DNA of 64,000 bases from Psilocybe azurescens (taxonomy: Eukaryota; Basidiomycota; Agaricomycetes; Agaricales; Agrocybaceae), in contig JAJIRX010000510.1 in the NCBI GenBank assembly GCA_023853785.1, positions 620,001-684,000 on the forward strand, in the 5' to 3' direction. The translations under genes were made by a program, and so were the position numbers. This document shows positions 34,651 to 46,989 of this stretch, piece after piece (the stretch's first letter is position 1; each line of letters opens with the position of its first letter). The notes below the pieces were generated by a model. The model was not told the origin of the DNA and searched no databases. It was given only the letters and a program-made list of their open reading frames with translations.

Positions 34651-36330
34651 CTATATTTTTCCTTTCTTTTGTATACTGGCGTACATATTTTTGTTCTAGA
34701 ACAACATATGTACATTGTTTACTGAATCTCTCAGACTGATGCGTCAGCTCACATTGTGCATCTGATGACAGGCATTGACATGGATGGGTACAAAGACAAC
34801 ACAGACTCAGAAGATGACCATGATCTACATACTGCAATGCAAAGAGAGATCAATGATATCGATTTTGACTCTGAGTTTGAGGATTCGCCATCGCAGAACA
34901 ACATCGCTGATGTGTCGCTGCCGCCGCCGTTGCGTCCTGCCTCTGTGTCGGTGTCCAGTCCGCACCACCAGCAGTTCCTCACCATACAGACTGTACAGAC
35001 ACAAGTGGTGACGATGTTTAGCACACCTAGTTGGTTGTGGCAATGTAAGCTTAATGGCAGGTACGCCAGTCATTAAATCTGCAATGAAGAGCAACAGCGT
35101 GACGCTGACTTCAGTAATGAAGAATTCATTGTATCAGCATAACTATCAGACTCCAGATCATAGGAAGGCGCATCGCCCGGTCAGTCAGCTTTTCTGATGG
35201 AAAGCGGGAAGGCCCCATTCAAGATTCGTGAATAGATCTATTTGTTTGATGTTAATCCAATTAATTTTCCTTTTTCTCTCTTTTGCTTTTTTTGGGTGGT
35301 GGTTCAGGAATCGCTGCTTCTGGTGTAGGGCCCCAGTCAACCCGGTCAAAGCGCATAGTGGACATGATGAATGCATTAGAGGACTCTGGTATGTAGATTT
35401 CTTGCCTCACGCCTTCTCAGTCTTGGTTCAGATTCAGCGGGGCTAATTGGACACGTCAAAAATTCATTAGACTTGGATGAAGATGATTCTCCTTCAAAAG
35501 TCAGCAGCTCTGGGCAACCAGAAGAACTTCAACCTCTGGGTTCTCGATAGCAGCATGCTAACGCAACATTGAACAGCTCCAAGAGCATTTCTTCTGCTAG
35601 TGCTGCTAGTGCTACGTCTCCACGGCGTGTGTTTTCCAGGACGTACAGTCAGTGGGTATCATCTGGCAGAGCTTCACAAAGGTGAATGGGACATTCCTGA
35701 CAGAATGCTCGTTTGGTGTTGCGCATGACCAACTGGTGGAAGTCATCACAGACGTCCAGCTGTTCCAGCAAGGCAGCTCTATCTCGAGCAGCTGCCGAAA
35801 TGGCTCCACTGCCCCGCATTATCCTTGTTCGGATCCAGCAGGAACCTTGTTATGGTATTGAACTTGGTTTCGGTGCAGGACAAGCTACAGAGCAGCGTCG
35901 TTGTGCATATTAGACTATAAAGTCCTTACAAACAATCTTATCGTATTCTAGAATTGTAATAGATACACTTTTTTAATCACAGTTTCTTGCAAGTTTTGCG
36001 TGACTGATCTGTAATGTTTGTGCTCATGTGACAAAAAATCGTAAACAAGCTCTTTTCTGTACACCGATGGCGACCATTTGAGCTCTCTCTATTGCTACTC
36101 CTCCAGTCCCTGCCACATACAGGCCTCTCAGTGTGCCATCTACTTCTCGTATCTCAGGTATGCTCTTTTTGGTCTATTCAAAGTTTCAAATTCTTATGTA
36201 TCCGTCATGCAGCCCCCATCCTTCTGGACATTGTACTCTACTTCCTGTTGGACCTGCTTATATTAACCATCTGTGCCCATCTCTCTGTGACTCCCACTCT
36301 TTCTCATCACTTGATATACATCTTGCTGCC
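34651..36330. other. Coding-like, unrecognised and decayed
   Basis: Includes an acidic frame at 34756-35076 (TDSEDDHDLHTAMQREINDI), a KAHSGHDE-containing frame near 35330, and Ser-rich fragments to 35910. Between 35900 and 36070 it is AT-rich and empty. No domain recognised. Confidence 0.25.
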
Positions 36331-36720
36331 CTTCACGGAGAGGTCAATGTTGGCGAAGATGGTCTTGGTGTAGGTGAAGAAGGGGAACCTGAAGAGCTTT
36401 TAGCTCTCGATCCCAAAGAGTGGAAGGTATTTATTTCATCATATCTTATCCTTCTTCTCTTTAACGTACCTGGATGTTTGCAGAAACTTCACCCCAATAA
36501 GAAGGATGCCATGACAACCACCGTCCCCAGCTCTCTATTCCTCGCTGGCATGAACCAAAATACCAACAACAACGCCTTCTTCAAGTACATTCCAAAGGAC
36601 CATGAGGTTCTCAACAACCCTGAAAAGCTCTGTGAATTTGATTCTGTTGACTTTGTCTCCTTGGAACTCAAGGAGGATATGCCTACTGTTGCTCAGATCA
36701 AGATGTGTTCTATTCCATCC
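36331..36720 (+). pseudogene. Fragment of a zuotin (ribosome-associated J-protein) gene
   Basis: Reads GEEGEPEELLALDPKEWK, then an intron (about 36427-36482), then KLHPNKKDAM, NNNAFFKYIPKDHEVL and NNPEKLCEFDSVDF. This is the zuotin/DnaJC2 arrangement: 'LDPxxWK' before the J domain, HPDK, then a 'FFKxIxKAxExLxxPxKRxxFDSVD' helix region. The J-domain start (the DxYxxLGLxxxRxKAT part) is missing, and the catalytic HPD is HPN. No other zuotin region (the charged helix, the SANT repeats) follows. Full zuotin is over 400 residues, so this is a dead fragment. Confidence 0.65.
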
Positions 36721-37580
36721 ACCCAATTGTTGTGTTTGATATTTTATTCTGCCCTCATAGAGCAAAGATCTAAAATCACAACTACCACTGCTCTCCAATC
36801 ACTACTGTCTGCAGTCTACTGTTATTACACCCCTGTTCATCTGTCTGCCTCCATTTTTTTCTTGCTCTCTACTAGAATTGCAGCTGCCTCCTTTTACTGC
36901 TGTTGCTATCCACTATATAGACTTAGTGGTATAATAAAAAGTGATTTGTGGTAGACACTTTTTATTTCCTGATTAGTGCTGTGACCAAATCTATGAGATG
37001 CATCTCGTAGATTTGGTCACAGTAAATCCATATCTAAATGGAGAAGTTGAGGGCTGGATGTGCTTCAATTGTGATGGGTGTCCATGTGTCCACGTGATTT
37101 TACACAGCCACAATTTTCACAAACTGCAAACACTTTACACAATGATCTTGAAAGATTGCCTTGAACTTAACTCTCAGCATTCTGCAGGATGCCATACACC
37201 CTTTCTGGTAGTGAAATATCTCTTCTGCTTACTGTCTTATCTGACCTTGGCAACTCCAATGATCTTGTTGAATTGCAACATCTTTGCCTGAGATTGCATA
37301 ATTCCACTGTCCTTATGGGTGAACCTCCTGGGACTCTGGTACCAGTTTTAGAAAATCAAAGTGTATTTAGAGTATGTTTTCTATTTACCTATCTGTCATT
37401 TATACTTAATCTTGTTCTCTGTAGGCTGTCACTCATGTTCACCAAGATCTGGTGAACTTTAAGCCTTTGAGCGTTCTGCATCTCCTGCAGCTCCTGCTGA
37501 TTGTTCTGCATCTGAAAATCCTTTCCTTGTGAGTTCTCTTTGGTTCTATGTCAAAGATTAATAATTGACACATGTCTGTA
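36721..37580. other. Coding-like, possibly 5' exons of the following decayed gene
   Basis: Frames read VDLVTVNPYLNGEVEGWMC, DCPC-like cysteines near 37080, and SEISLLLTVLSDLGNSNDLV. These could be upstream exons of the large gene ending at 40697. I cannot name a domain. Confidence 0.25.
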
Positions 37581-39170
37581 TGTTAGCTTAATATGCCTGT
37601 GGCCTCTGATATCATCTATAACTCAGAGGCCTGCACCGTCCAATACGCTATCAACCCCAATGTCAGCCAAAAGCCACTCCAACCTGGAGGTGGTGGTGGT
37701 GGTAATCCTGTTAATAGCAAATGTAGTCGAGGGAGTGCCAGAGATTGCCACCTTGCTGCCATGATGGCCAATGTGGCTGGTTATTCCGATCATCAACAAC
37801 ATGAAGTATACAGAGATATTGATGAAGAAATGGAGGATTTGGCAGCAGAGAGAAATAGGAATAGGGATAGGGATGAGGAGATGGATGCGAATGAAGAGGT
37901 GGATGCAGATGAAGAGGTGGATGCAGATGAAGAGGTGGATGCAGATGAAGAGGTGGATGCAGATGAGGAGGTAGATGAGGATGAGGATGAGGATGCAGAT
38001 GAGAATGTGGATGAGGAAGCGGATGAGGACAAGGAAAGATTGTTGAGGGAGGAGGCTCATCCAGATCCAGCAAGGCCCAACCATAAGCACCACATATTCT
38101 CAGGAGATGCTAGGGATATGTTCCTTAGAATCACCACTGTTTGTGAAACCATTCTTGATGCTCTTGATGATGGATCTGGACTCAATGATCCTTCTCTTAA
38201 TGCTATTAATGTTCTTGCCATCCTTTGCTCTAACACTACACATTCTACTATCTGGAATACCAACAGGATATACACTGACAACTCTCTTGACTCACTTGCT
38301 TCTCAATGTGCATTGATGGAACAGAACATCACATGCAGTAAATTCACGCAATATCTTGCTTTGATGCACTTTCGGACCAAGGTGGAAAGGTACGATCTTT
38401 AGCTTATTTCTATTTTCTAGAATCTCACAATGCATTTAGTATATACTGGGATTATTTGAAGTCAGGAAACTACACTGGAAAAATGACTATAAATCACATT
38501 CTAGAGTCTATTTCCCTTGAAGATCCCAAAACCTCTATCAGATTCTCAACAAAAGGCTGTAAGCCAGATAAAGGTAGCCAGAATGATTTAAATTTCAAGA
38601 ATGCGACATGCTGTTACAGAGACTGGGTCAAAAAGGATCTATGCTGTGTATGATGTTGGGTGCTGGTATGAATTCCCTATGTTCTTGAGATATTTTCTAA
38701 CACTTTTCTCTTATAGGCTCAATCTATATTTTGGCTATCATGGCATGTGCTGATGTCAATAAACTCTTGCAAAAGTGGTCATTGAGCGAATGTTCAAAAT
38801 TGACTGCCCTTATTTGGTCTCCTGATTTGAGTAAATATTCCTGTTCTTTTGCTAGGCTATAGATACTGAACAAGTTTTTCAAGGTCTTGAAGGTGCCTTT
38901 ATCGTCAAATTCATCATACCAGCAGTCAGTGAACTTCGGTAAAATGTTTGATATGAGGTTTTCCTCTATGTTTACCCCTTTGATATTGCACTACTCTAGA
39001 GATTATTTAGTGGAGGATGAATCATCTGGGAGCTCAGAATACCAGGTGTGGTCCAGTGAGCTTGAGAAGTCAGAAAATGTATTTGACAGTATTTTATTTG
39101 GGTTTGTAACTTTTTCATTTAATTTTAATTTTGTTTTTATGATTATATTTATTATTCAGGAACTTTATCA
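37581..39170 (+). pseudogene. Large N-terminal part of the TET/JBP-like gene (probable)
   Basis: Exon-like frames separated by GT-AG introns. The 37593-38402 frame has an acidic tandem repeat and then SGDARDMFLRITTVCETILDALDD; 38887-39174 follows with NKFFKVLKVPLSSNSS-like sequence. They lie on the same strand as the dioxygenase core and are spaced like its exons, so I infer one gene. Internal stops occur (about 38500-38660). The 18-bp repeat coding VDADEE spans 37882-37976. I do not recognise a domain here, and the link to the downstream core is inference. Confidence 0.35.
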
Positions 39171-40697
39171 CTAAACACAACTGGGAAGCATGGTCTTCTT
39201 GCATAACTGGAAAAGCATCCAAGTATACCATGACTGACCTTGATGTCTGCCGATCTGTTGCAACCAATGCCCTGCAAATCTTTGATTCCATGTCATGCTT
39301 TAGCTTTCCAACATCGCATTCATCATCTCTATCTCTTTGTTCCTCTCCAACTCAGATAGCTATGTCTTCCCTTCACTCTTCTTCTATGTCTATGTCTGTT
39401 CTTGGTGGTCTTGATGATGATGATGACAATGGCCCAGAACCCCAAGCAGCATTCAAAGGATATGTTGTGGAAACCTATTATGATCCAGAAAAAACAAAGA
39501 CTATCCACCAGGAAAAAGGAGCTCTACTGATCAGATTTATGAATATACAGAGCAAGAAAGAACCAAGGCTAAAAAGTGCTACTGTGGCATTTAACAGGGA
39601 ACAGTTTACAAAGCTGGTATGTAATTTTTTTGATCAAGGCCATCTTTATACTCATTTTCTGGATCAATAGCTGAAAATACAACTACATCGTGGAAAGAAG
39701 ACAAAAAATGCATGCCTCAAGTTGACGTCTGAGTTACTCGAAAAGTAAGTCTTTTGTTGATATTTTTAAATTACACTTGATTCAAAGTTTTCTAAAGTGA
39801 ACCTATGCATATTAATGACAAGGAGGGAAATATGCTATTAATTGTTGATCCCACAATGTTGCAGAATGCACGTGAAGATATGTGGACAAAATTCCAGACC
39901 ATTTTTGGCCCCAGTCTGGAAAACACCGACAGCAAAGCTTTGGGAAAAGAGCTAGTTTTTCCTGCCTTGCATTTCATGTGGTACAATCATTACAGCACTC
40001 AAGTAAGATTTTCATTCTTTTGATAGTTTTTGTCTGATAAATTTTAGTTTTCAACACCGAATGGGATGACAGAAGAGGAGGGAAATCAAATCTACCCTCC
40101 TGATTATCAATGGCTGGGAAAGAAAAAGGTAATATCTCCAATCTTGTTCCACGAGCATCCAAGGAGCTTCAATGTTACTCCAGTATTCATGACCTACTGG
40201 ATATTTCATTGGAAAAGGTTCTGATGTGGCAGAGCAACCAGGTATGTTTATTATTTATCTTCATTAATATAAGTGTGTCTTACTCTCTTGCTCTCATTAC
40301 AGTTTCTTCAACATCTTCCTAAAGAATATGAAAAAATAAGTCAATTTGCAAATTCTCTATCTGGGCCACCTTGACTGGCAGCCTATCCATTTTGTGGTTT
40401 TGTGGTCAACCTGAACAACTCAACATAGGTGCACCAGGACTGGAATGATGAAGAGCTTTGCATTGTTATTGTTGTAGGTGATTGTGAAGATGGATATTTG
40501 GTTATTGTTGAGCTTGGTCTGGTTCTTGCACTACAAAACGGCAATATGGTTATTTTTGTTCTTCTAAATTAACCCACTTCAATCTCCACTTCAAAGGCTG
40601 AAGAGCATCCATGGTTTTTTGCAGTGATAGAGCTGGTAGAGCCTGGGTAAAGGATAGTAATGGATGGCAACTCAACATGTACTTTGTCAAAAAATAA
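39171..40697 (+). pseudogene. TET/JBP-like 2-oxoglutarate/Fe(II) dioxygenase, decayed
   Basis: Exons read NWEAWSSCITGKASKYTMTD, GYVVETYYDPEKTKTIHQEK, WTKFQTIFGPSLEN, LVFPALHFMWYNHYSTQ, PFCGFVVNLN, then VHQDWNDEELCIVIVVGDCED, LVIVELGLVLALQNGNMVIF, LTHFNLHFKG and RASMVFCSDRAGRAWVK. The Fe-binding HxD (His 40432-40434, Asp 40438-40440), distal His (40575-40577) and 2OG-binding Arg (40602-40604) are all visible. Such enzymes oxidise 5-methylcytosine or thymine in DNA, and the family is expanded in mushrooms beside KDZ transposons. It is broken: TAG at 40426-40428 directly before the HxD exon sequence, a one-base slip near 40556, and TGA at 40599-40601. Several changes look like CpG to TpG. Confidence 0.65.
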
Positions 40698-41580
40698 AGT
40701 GATCTACAGTATTTGGATATGGTAGATACATGCTATGTAATTCCCAAATTTAAAGATTAGTGCAAGGAAATTCCAATTTTTTTCCCATATCATCACTGTG
40801 ATATATAGTGCACATTGTATTACAAAAGTTTGTAGATTCTCGGCATGTATATGGCATACAGTACATCGATTAAAAAATAAAGCAATTGACGCAAAAGTCA
40901 GTTCTTGATATAACATGTGACCTGTGCCAAAAGTGTGACACTGTTATCTAATCATTCATTTTTTCACTGCTTCATTTTCTTCACTTTTTCTGTCTTTCTC
41001 TAACAGCTATGTTCTACTCCATCTCTCAACCCCTACCACCACCACCACCACCACCACTCCAATTGTACGTAACCATATATGGTATGATCAGCAGCCCCAG
41101 TCCAGAGTTGTCTGACATTCCAGGAACAGAACAGCACATTTCATCTGAGACACTGGTAAACGCAGCTTGAAAGAGGAAGAAAAACTCAGAGGTAAATGAA
41201 GAAGATATCCTCCCTGAAAGGCAGAGGCAAGTGCACATCAAGAGTTCTTGGGCTCAAAACTTAGTAGTTAGACCTTAGCATGCAGTACATCAATGGCAGG
41301 ACTTTTCATTTGTTTACCATGATCAAGCCATGAATTGGCAGGCCAGAACATCTTCAAAACCCATCACACTTTTAGTAGTGCTATTGCACTTTTTGAATCT
41401 CATTGCACTTTCCAAGGTTCTGATTGTATCAAGGAGTGACATCATATTAAGGAGTGCCTGATTGCTGTAGATGGGAAAATTTAGAAAAATTTAAAGTCTG
41501 TAGTATTGATAGCTGTTTCTCAAATTTCTGTGTCTCTTTTGTCTCTGTACGTGTTACACTTTTTATAATCTGTTACCTCT
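40698..41580. other. Intergenic, no gene seen
   Basis: AT-rich. It contains a short CACCAC repeat at 41035-41056 and a degenerate frame around 41060-41260. Nothing recognisable. Confidence 0.45.
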
Positions 41581-43660
41581 TCTCTCAAGCTTTTGAAAAA
41601 GTATCTGCCAACGTACTCACTATGACTCAGACACAAAAATCTGCTGCTAAATCCAATGCTTCTGGCCCATCAAATACAACGCAAGCCTCACAAAAATACA
41701 TCTAATTCAAGAGTGGCCAAATCTACTTCTAAGGCCTCCAGTTCATTAAAGAAAAACTCCACAACAGGTAAGCAGGATATGAAAAGTCTTCTATGCTCTT
41801 ATTATTTATTACCAATATTACCAATATTGTGATTAATAGCAGCAACAATATCTAATGACGCTTCTGGTGTAGAGACACTATCTGCAGAGAATATAGCTAT
41901 TCTTAAACTTTTTCAGCAACAAATGATTAAGCAAAAGAAGACTTCCCAGGAGAAAGAAGATGCAGGTGAGTTTTTTATACACTATCAATCGTCACACTGA
42001 CAAACAATAACACTTATAGCTATACAAGAGCATAATCTTGTTCTTATGAACCAAGAAAAGTTCAATGAAGATGAAGAAGAAAACACAGATGAGCCTCCTT
42101 CCAAGAGACAACGAACTAGCAGAAATGCTGTTTTCAGTGACAATGAACTTGAAATGGTCAATACACTGAAGTCTTTTCCATTGCTACAAGACGAAGAGCC
42201 AGGCGAAGAAGTAGAAATTTTTGAAGAAGATCAAGGTACAGGCATTCGCAAAGACACAAATGATAGTGACACCGGAGATGCTGATGTGGAGGTGATTTCA
42301 TTAGATAATAATATTGGAAATGAGGAAAGCAATTGGATGGAAGGACGGTTTGAGGATAATGGGGTACGATTTCATTTCTCTATCCCAGAAGCAGCCAACA
42401 GCCCTTATTTGTGCTATTTAGATGTTGGTTGTCAATGAAGATGCAAAATCTATTGTTACGCTCTGCCTCTAAAATGTTCTCTTGTTCATCAAGATCAGCT
42501 ACTCCTGGGGCAGCAGTGAGAATCACAGCTGGAAGATCAACCAAGGTTACGGAGAGTGATTTTTCAGAATCTGTCAGAAATCTGGAAGTTGCAGCTAAGT
42601 TGCTTGTTCAATTTGCTCTGATTTATGATACTCCCTTTCCTTCTTCAAACAAATTGGGGCGCATGGAATTTGCATGGAATGTTATTACTGAAACTTCAAA
42701 AATCAGTGGTAACACCGATTTTGCTTCTGCTCTTAGAGACACTTCAAGCAACCCCAGAGTCAAGAAAGACATAATAGCATTTGTAAGCATCTCTACATAA
42801 ATGAGACAAATCTTAATTTTTTCTTTTTTCAATAGACCATGTATGGACATGCTGCCCTTATCAGCAATATCATCACCAAAGCAAGAGAGCATGTAAAAGC
42901 ACATTATAATCTCAGTGGAGACCCTAATACAATCTCTGAAGACGTTAAATAGTTATTAGAAAAAGCTCATTTCATTTATGGCGATCTTAATATCAAGGTA
43001 TATTTTAATTAAAAGTCAATTTCCATTAATACTCCTAATCTTATTATATAGGAACGAGCTTTCAACAAATACAAGCCATTCTTCAATGAGCTCATTATTG
43101 ATCTTATTGAGTGTCAATAGTTTCCCTCTTCATCTCATGCAAAGTCTGATGGCAAAACTACTGCCCAAATTTTAAAGGATAATTCTTTGCCAACTTCTAT
43201 TATTTTTCTTGTGGCTACTGCAGTAGGTGCCACATCACTCTCAATGCAGACATTTACTTTTTTTTCTTCAAGGTTGATCATGCATTGAAAGAATGGGCAA
43301 ATGGATATAAAGCTATCAATATTCCTTTTCTGAAGACACCTCTAAACAGATGTTCATTATTATTTCTTGCTTTTATTTGCTGGCTGTATATGTCTGATTT
43401 TATATACATTTCTAAAGCTATTTACGACACCAGGAAAACTGGAATTTAATGGAAAAAAATACCAAAGTTGGGCATCGTATTGTAAAAATACAATTCTCAA
43501 AAAATCATGTAATTTTTCTCTTTCTCAGATCATCTGATACTAATACTATATATCTAGAAAAACTATGCCAATATTAGAGATGCCTCTAGTGATGTTATTG
43601 ATCTTAATTTCAATGAATTGGATAGAATTGCAGAAGAAGTGATGTCAGCTGAAAGCTAGA
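41581..43660 (+). pseudogene. DUF6532-domain protein gene, decayed
   Basis: The N-terminal exons are Ser/Thr/Gln-rich (TQTQKSAAKSNASGPSN), then an acidic part with a nuclear-signal-like PSKRQRTSRN (42090-42120). The C-terminal exons read LVQFALIYDTPFPSSNKLG, FAWNVITETSK, PRVKKDIIAF, TMYGHAALISNIITKARE, HYNLSGDP, FNKYKPFFNELIID, LPTSIIFLVATA and VDHALKEWANGYK. The order (FAW helix, 'ISNII..AREHV..HYNLSG', FIYGD, 'P..I.LVATAV..AL.EW..G') is that of DUF6532, a mushroom-specific family of unknown function. In-frame stops at about 42951 and 43120 and a run into AT-rich sequence make it a pseudogene. Confidence 0.6.
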
Positions 43661-43815
43661 TTTTTTTTTTTTTGATATTGTTTCTAGTGCTAGTCTTTTT
43701 TTCTATGCTTGGGTACACTTATTATAGTTCAACTCTCTTCGTACTGCTACAGACTGCTGTAAAGCCATTTAAATAATTGTTCAACATTTTTAATTGTTTT
43801 ATACAGTTTAATATA

Positions 43816-46800
43816 CAGGCATCCACCGGCTAATGTGACACAACTAGCCGGTGTTACACTTCAACGGTAATTCTCACTTTTCACATTGATTTTTGCACCT
43901 ATTAACACAAATTCTTTTGTACATTGTAGCTACTATTTAGGTCTATAAATATGTAGTAAAATTTTATTTTATTTTGCGCTGGGTACAGGTGTATTTTGAT
44001 TGAAACAGCAGTGTAACATGTTAAATTATAGTAAGTTGAAATTTATTTGAGATCTCCTACAATTTGGGCTCCATGTAGATGTAAAATTGTGGTCTAGTAA
44101 TATAACTAACATGCATATCAACATTCTGTAGCAATTTGAGGGCCATAGCATGTGAGCAAGCATCAGTGCAGGTCTTTAAAAATCGTGAGAATTTCAAAAA
44201 TAGAGGCTGCCGCAAGGTTGCCTTGAGGCACATTTTGTGTCGACAGAATGGCATCTGGTGCTCTTCAAATCACACCTCCACCTCATACTCTCATTCTCTA
44301 CTCAATTTGATGGCTGGCCGAGCAAAATCACTACTTGAAAAATCCAGAAAATATAAGCAAAAACATGATCAGCTAATGGCTCAAGCTGTCAAAGCATATC
44401 AAGCTGAGCAGAAGAAGCCGAAGAAAGCACAGATGGGGCTGCGCAAAACATGCATGCTTTTGAAGGCTTGCATATTCAAGAAACCAATGGCGAGCAGATT
44501 AAACTTAACCATATGACACTGAAACGTTTTGGCAGAAGGGTGGAAAGACTCGTGAACAGGCTAATACAGACCGTGCTTGGCTTACACCAGGAGAGGAGAA
44601 CATTGTTGTTGAGTTTCTTAATGAGGTTGCAAGCCGTGGATTCCCATATGATCATAGGCGCACCAAGGGACTAGTGGACCAAATTACCAGTGCCCGACTA
44701 GGAGATGCGTTTCCTGTAACAGGTGTTGGTATTAACTGGACCTACCGATTCAAGGTCAGGAATGGTGATGATATCAAGATGTCCCGATCACGACCTTTGG
44801 AAGATAAAAGAGGTCGTGCAGCCAACCCTGCCAACAACACTCTTTGGTTCGAGACCATTCTTCTGGGCACAATCACAAAATATTCAATCAAGCCTATCAA
44901 TATGTATGCATCTGATGAGATTGGATTTCAGGGACAAGGTCAAGGAGAGCGGGAGTTTGTTTTTGGCCCTCGTACCAAAGGAGACCCATACCAGCAGCTG
45001 CAGGAACACGGGAGAATATCACTGGTATTGTAACTATCTGTGCAGATGGAACAACCATTCCCCCTCTGTGATATTCAAGGGCAATGCATACAATGTCAGA
45101 TGGGGAGATAATAATCCTCTCAATGCTTCGTATGAATTTCGCTTTTTGATCAAGAAATACTAATTATTCAATTTTTCCACTTTTAGATTAGGATATCAGA
45201 AGAAGGGCTGGACCGATGGCGAGATTGGAATTGAGTGGATCAAGCAATTTGATCAATTGACACGGACAAAGGCCAAAAACGAGCACCGGTTACTGATTGT
45301 GGATGGCCATAATTCCCACTACACTGTTCCCTTCCTTCAATATGCCCGTGAGAACCAGATTGTTGTCATCTGCTATCCTGCACATGGAACACACATTTAT
45401 CAAGGTCTTGATGTTGTGATTTTCTCACCTTTGAAAACATATCTTTCCCAGGAACGAGATAACTGGTTCCGAAGCACTGGTCAACCTATGGACAAAAACA
45501 ATTTTTTGCAGATTTTTTCGAAGGCCTACGTCACTGCTCTGACACCCGAAAATATCAAAATGGCTTTTAAAAAGACTGGAATCCATCCATATGATCCATC
45601 TGTCATTACAGAAAGCATGCTTGCTCCAAGCAAAGACACATCCTATGAGGTTCACCTCCCAGTACCCATGAAACAGGCCTCAGAACCTGTCCAAGCCCTT
45701 GCCAAGGCACTCCGTGATTTACAACTTGTGGATTCCAGCAGCTCAGTTGATACCGAGACGATGACATCAGCCGCAGAGATAAGGAGCACGGAAATGGCTG
45801 ATGGAGCCGGACCGCGGGAAGTCCAGATCACATGCTCATCTAACCGAGTGTTGAATCAGTCAACGAGAAATCCAACACCTGCAACAGCCTCCCCACTCCA
45901 TCTCCATCCCCAGACTCTACTCTTCAGGTGCTCGCAAATACTGTCAACTCTTTGAAGCAGACAAACCTTGGCCATCTTGTTTCCCACACCCCTGCTGTCT
46001 CTTCTGATCCTATGCCTTCCCACACCACTCGCACAAAGGAGAGTCTGTCTGGACCTGTCAACAATCGTATTGCTGCCCTCGAGATACAGCCCTGCACTCC
46101 CAATGAGCTTCTTCTCCTCTCTGCCCTTCGTGAATCTGAAGCCCATGTCAATAGGATGGAGAATCATGCTTTTGAGCTCCAGGCATCCCACATTCTGAAT
46201 GAGGCCTATGCTCGACGACTTAAGCAACAACTGGCAGCAAAAGAGGAGAAAAAGTCGAAGAAGAAGGCTGGGAAGCTGGTAGGGGATGGCCTCCCTCGCC
46301 CTCCCCTTACAGGTGACCAGTTCTATGAGCTTGCAAAGAGGAAGGAGAGGGAGATTCAGCGATGAGGAAAGGCTGAGGGAGGACAGGAGAGGGGCCAAAG
46401 AAAGGTACAGAGAGGCCCTTGCACTGTGGAAGGTTGCAGATGAGCGAAGGAAGGGGAGGCTGCAGAGGCTAGGGTGAAGAACAAGAAGGCCACCGAAGAT
46501 TTTAACAAGAAGAAGGCAGCTGCAGCGAAGAAGGGAACAAAGTTGAAGAATTCTGACAAACCTACCCCCATCCCCATCCCAAAAGCAATTCCGAGGCCGA
46601 AATTAAAGGATTTTTCAGACAATTTTTTGCAGGCAGGTGCTCCTGGTGACGATGAAGACGATAGGGAGGTTTTTGAGGCCGTGGAGAGTGGCAGCGAGGG
46701 CAGCGAGGACGACGAAGACGATGAGGATGAAGATTAAACGATTTTCGGAGCCATCCGGGCCGGGCCTCCGTCAGCGTGTCACACTCAATAGTGTGGCTCA

Positions 46801-46989
46801 TTTTGTACCTCTCTCTCGTGATTTTGTGTATATCCTCACCATCCCTTCATCTTTTTTGTAAATAAAAGCTCTGTTATGTACTTTGGACATTTCTCTATAT
46901 TTCTTGTTGTTTTTTAGGTACTACTACGTGCAGTTTTTTTTATTAAATGAATTCGACTTTTTGGTGTATCACATGACGGTGGATGCCTG
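43816..46989 (+). mobile_element. pogo/Tigger-like Tc1-mariner superfamily element
   Basis: 3174 bp. The left end is CAGGCATCCACCG and the right end its complement CGGTGGATGCCTG; each is flanked by TA (43814-43815 and 46990-46991), the target duplication of this superfamily. Behind the left tip is a palindrome CACCGGCTA...TAGCCGGTG (43824-43853). One transposase gene fills the interior. Confidence 0.8.
44310..46737 (+). pseudogene. pogo/Tigger-type DDE transposase, frameshifted
   Basis: ATG at 44310 (MAGRAKSLLEKSRKYKQKHD). A CENP-B-like helix-turn-helix region reads LTPGEENIVVEFLNEVASRG and GFPYDHRRTKGLVDQI. The DDE_1 domain follows: YASDEIGFQGQGQGE (first Asp), NITGIVTICADGTTIPP, VIFKGNAYNVRWG, an intron (45130-45186), GWTDGEIGIEWIKQFDQLT, LLIVDGHNSHYTVPFLQYA (second Asp), HIYQGLDVVIFSPLKTYLSQ (third Asp), and TPENIKMAFKKTGIHPYDPS. 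A long charged tail ends in an acidic EDDEDDEDED stretch. Frame changes occur near 44440, 44670, 45014, 45060, 45930, 46360 and 46475, several at homopolymers (for example CCCCC at 45057). All three catalytic Asp are readable, but the copy as given cannot make full transposase. Confidence 0.75.
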
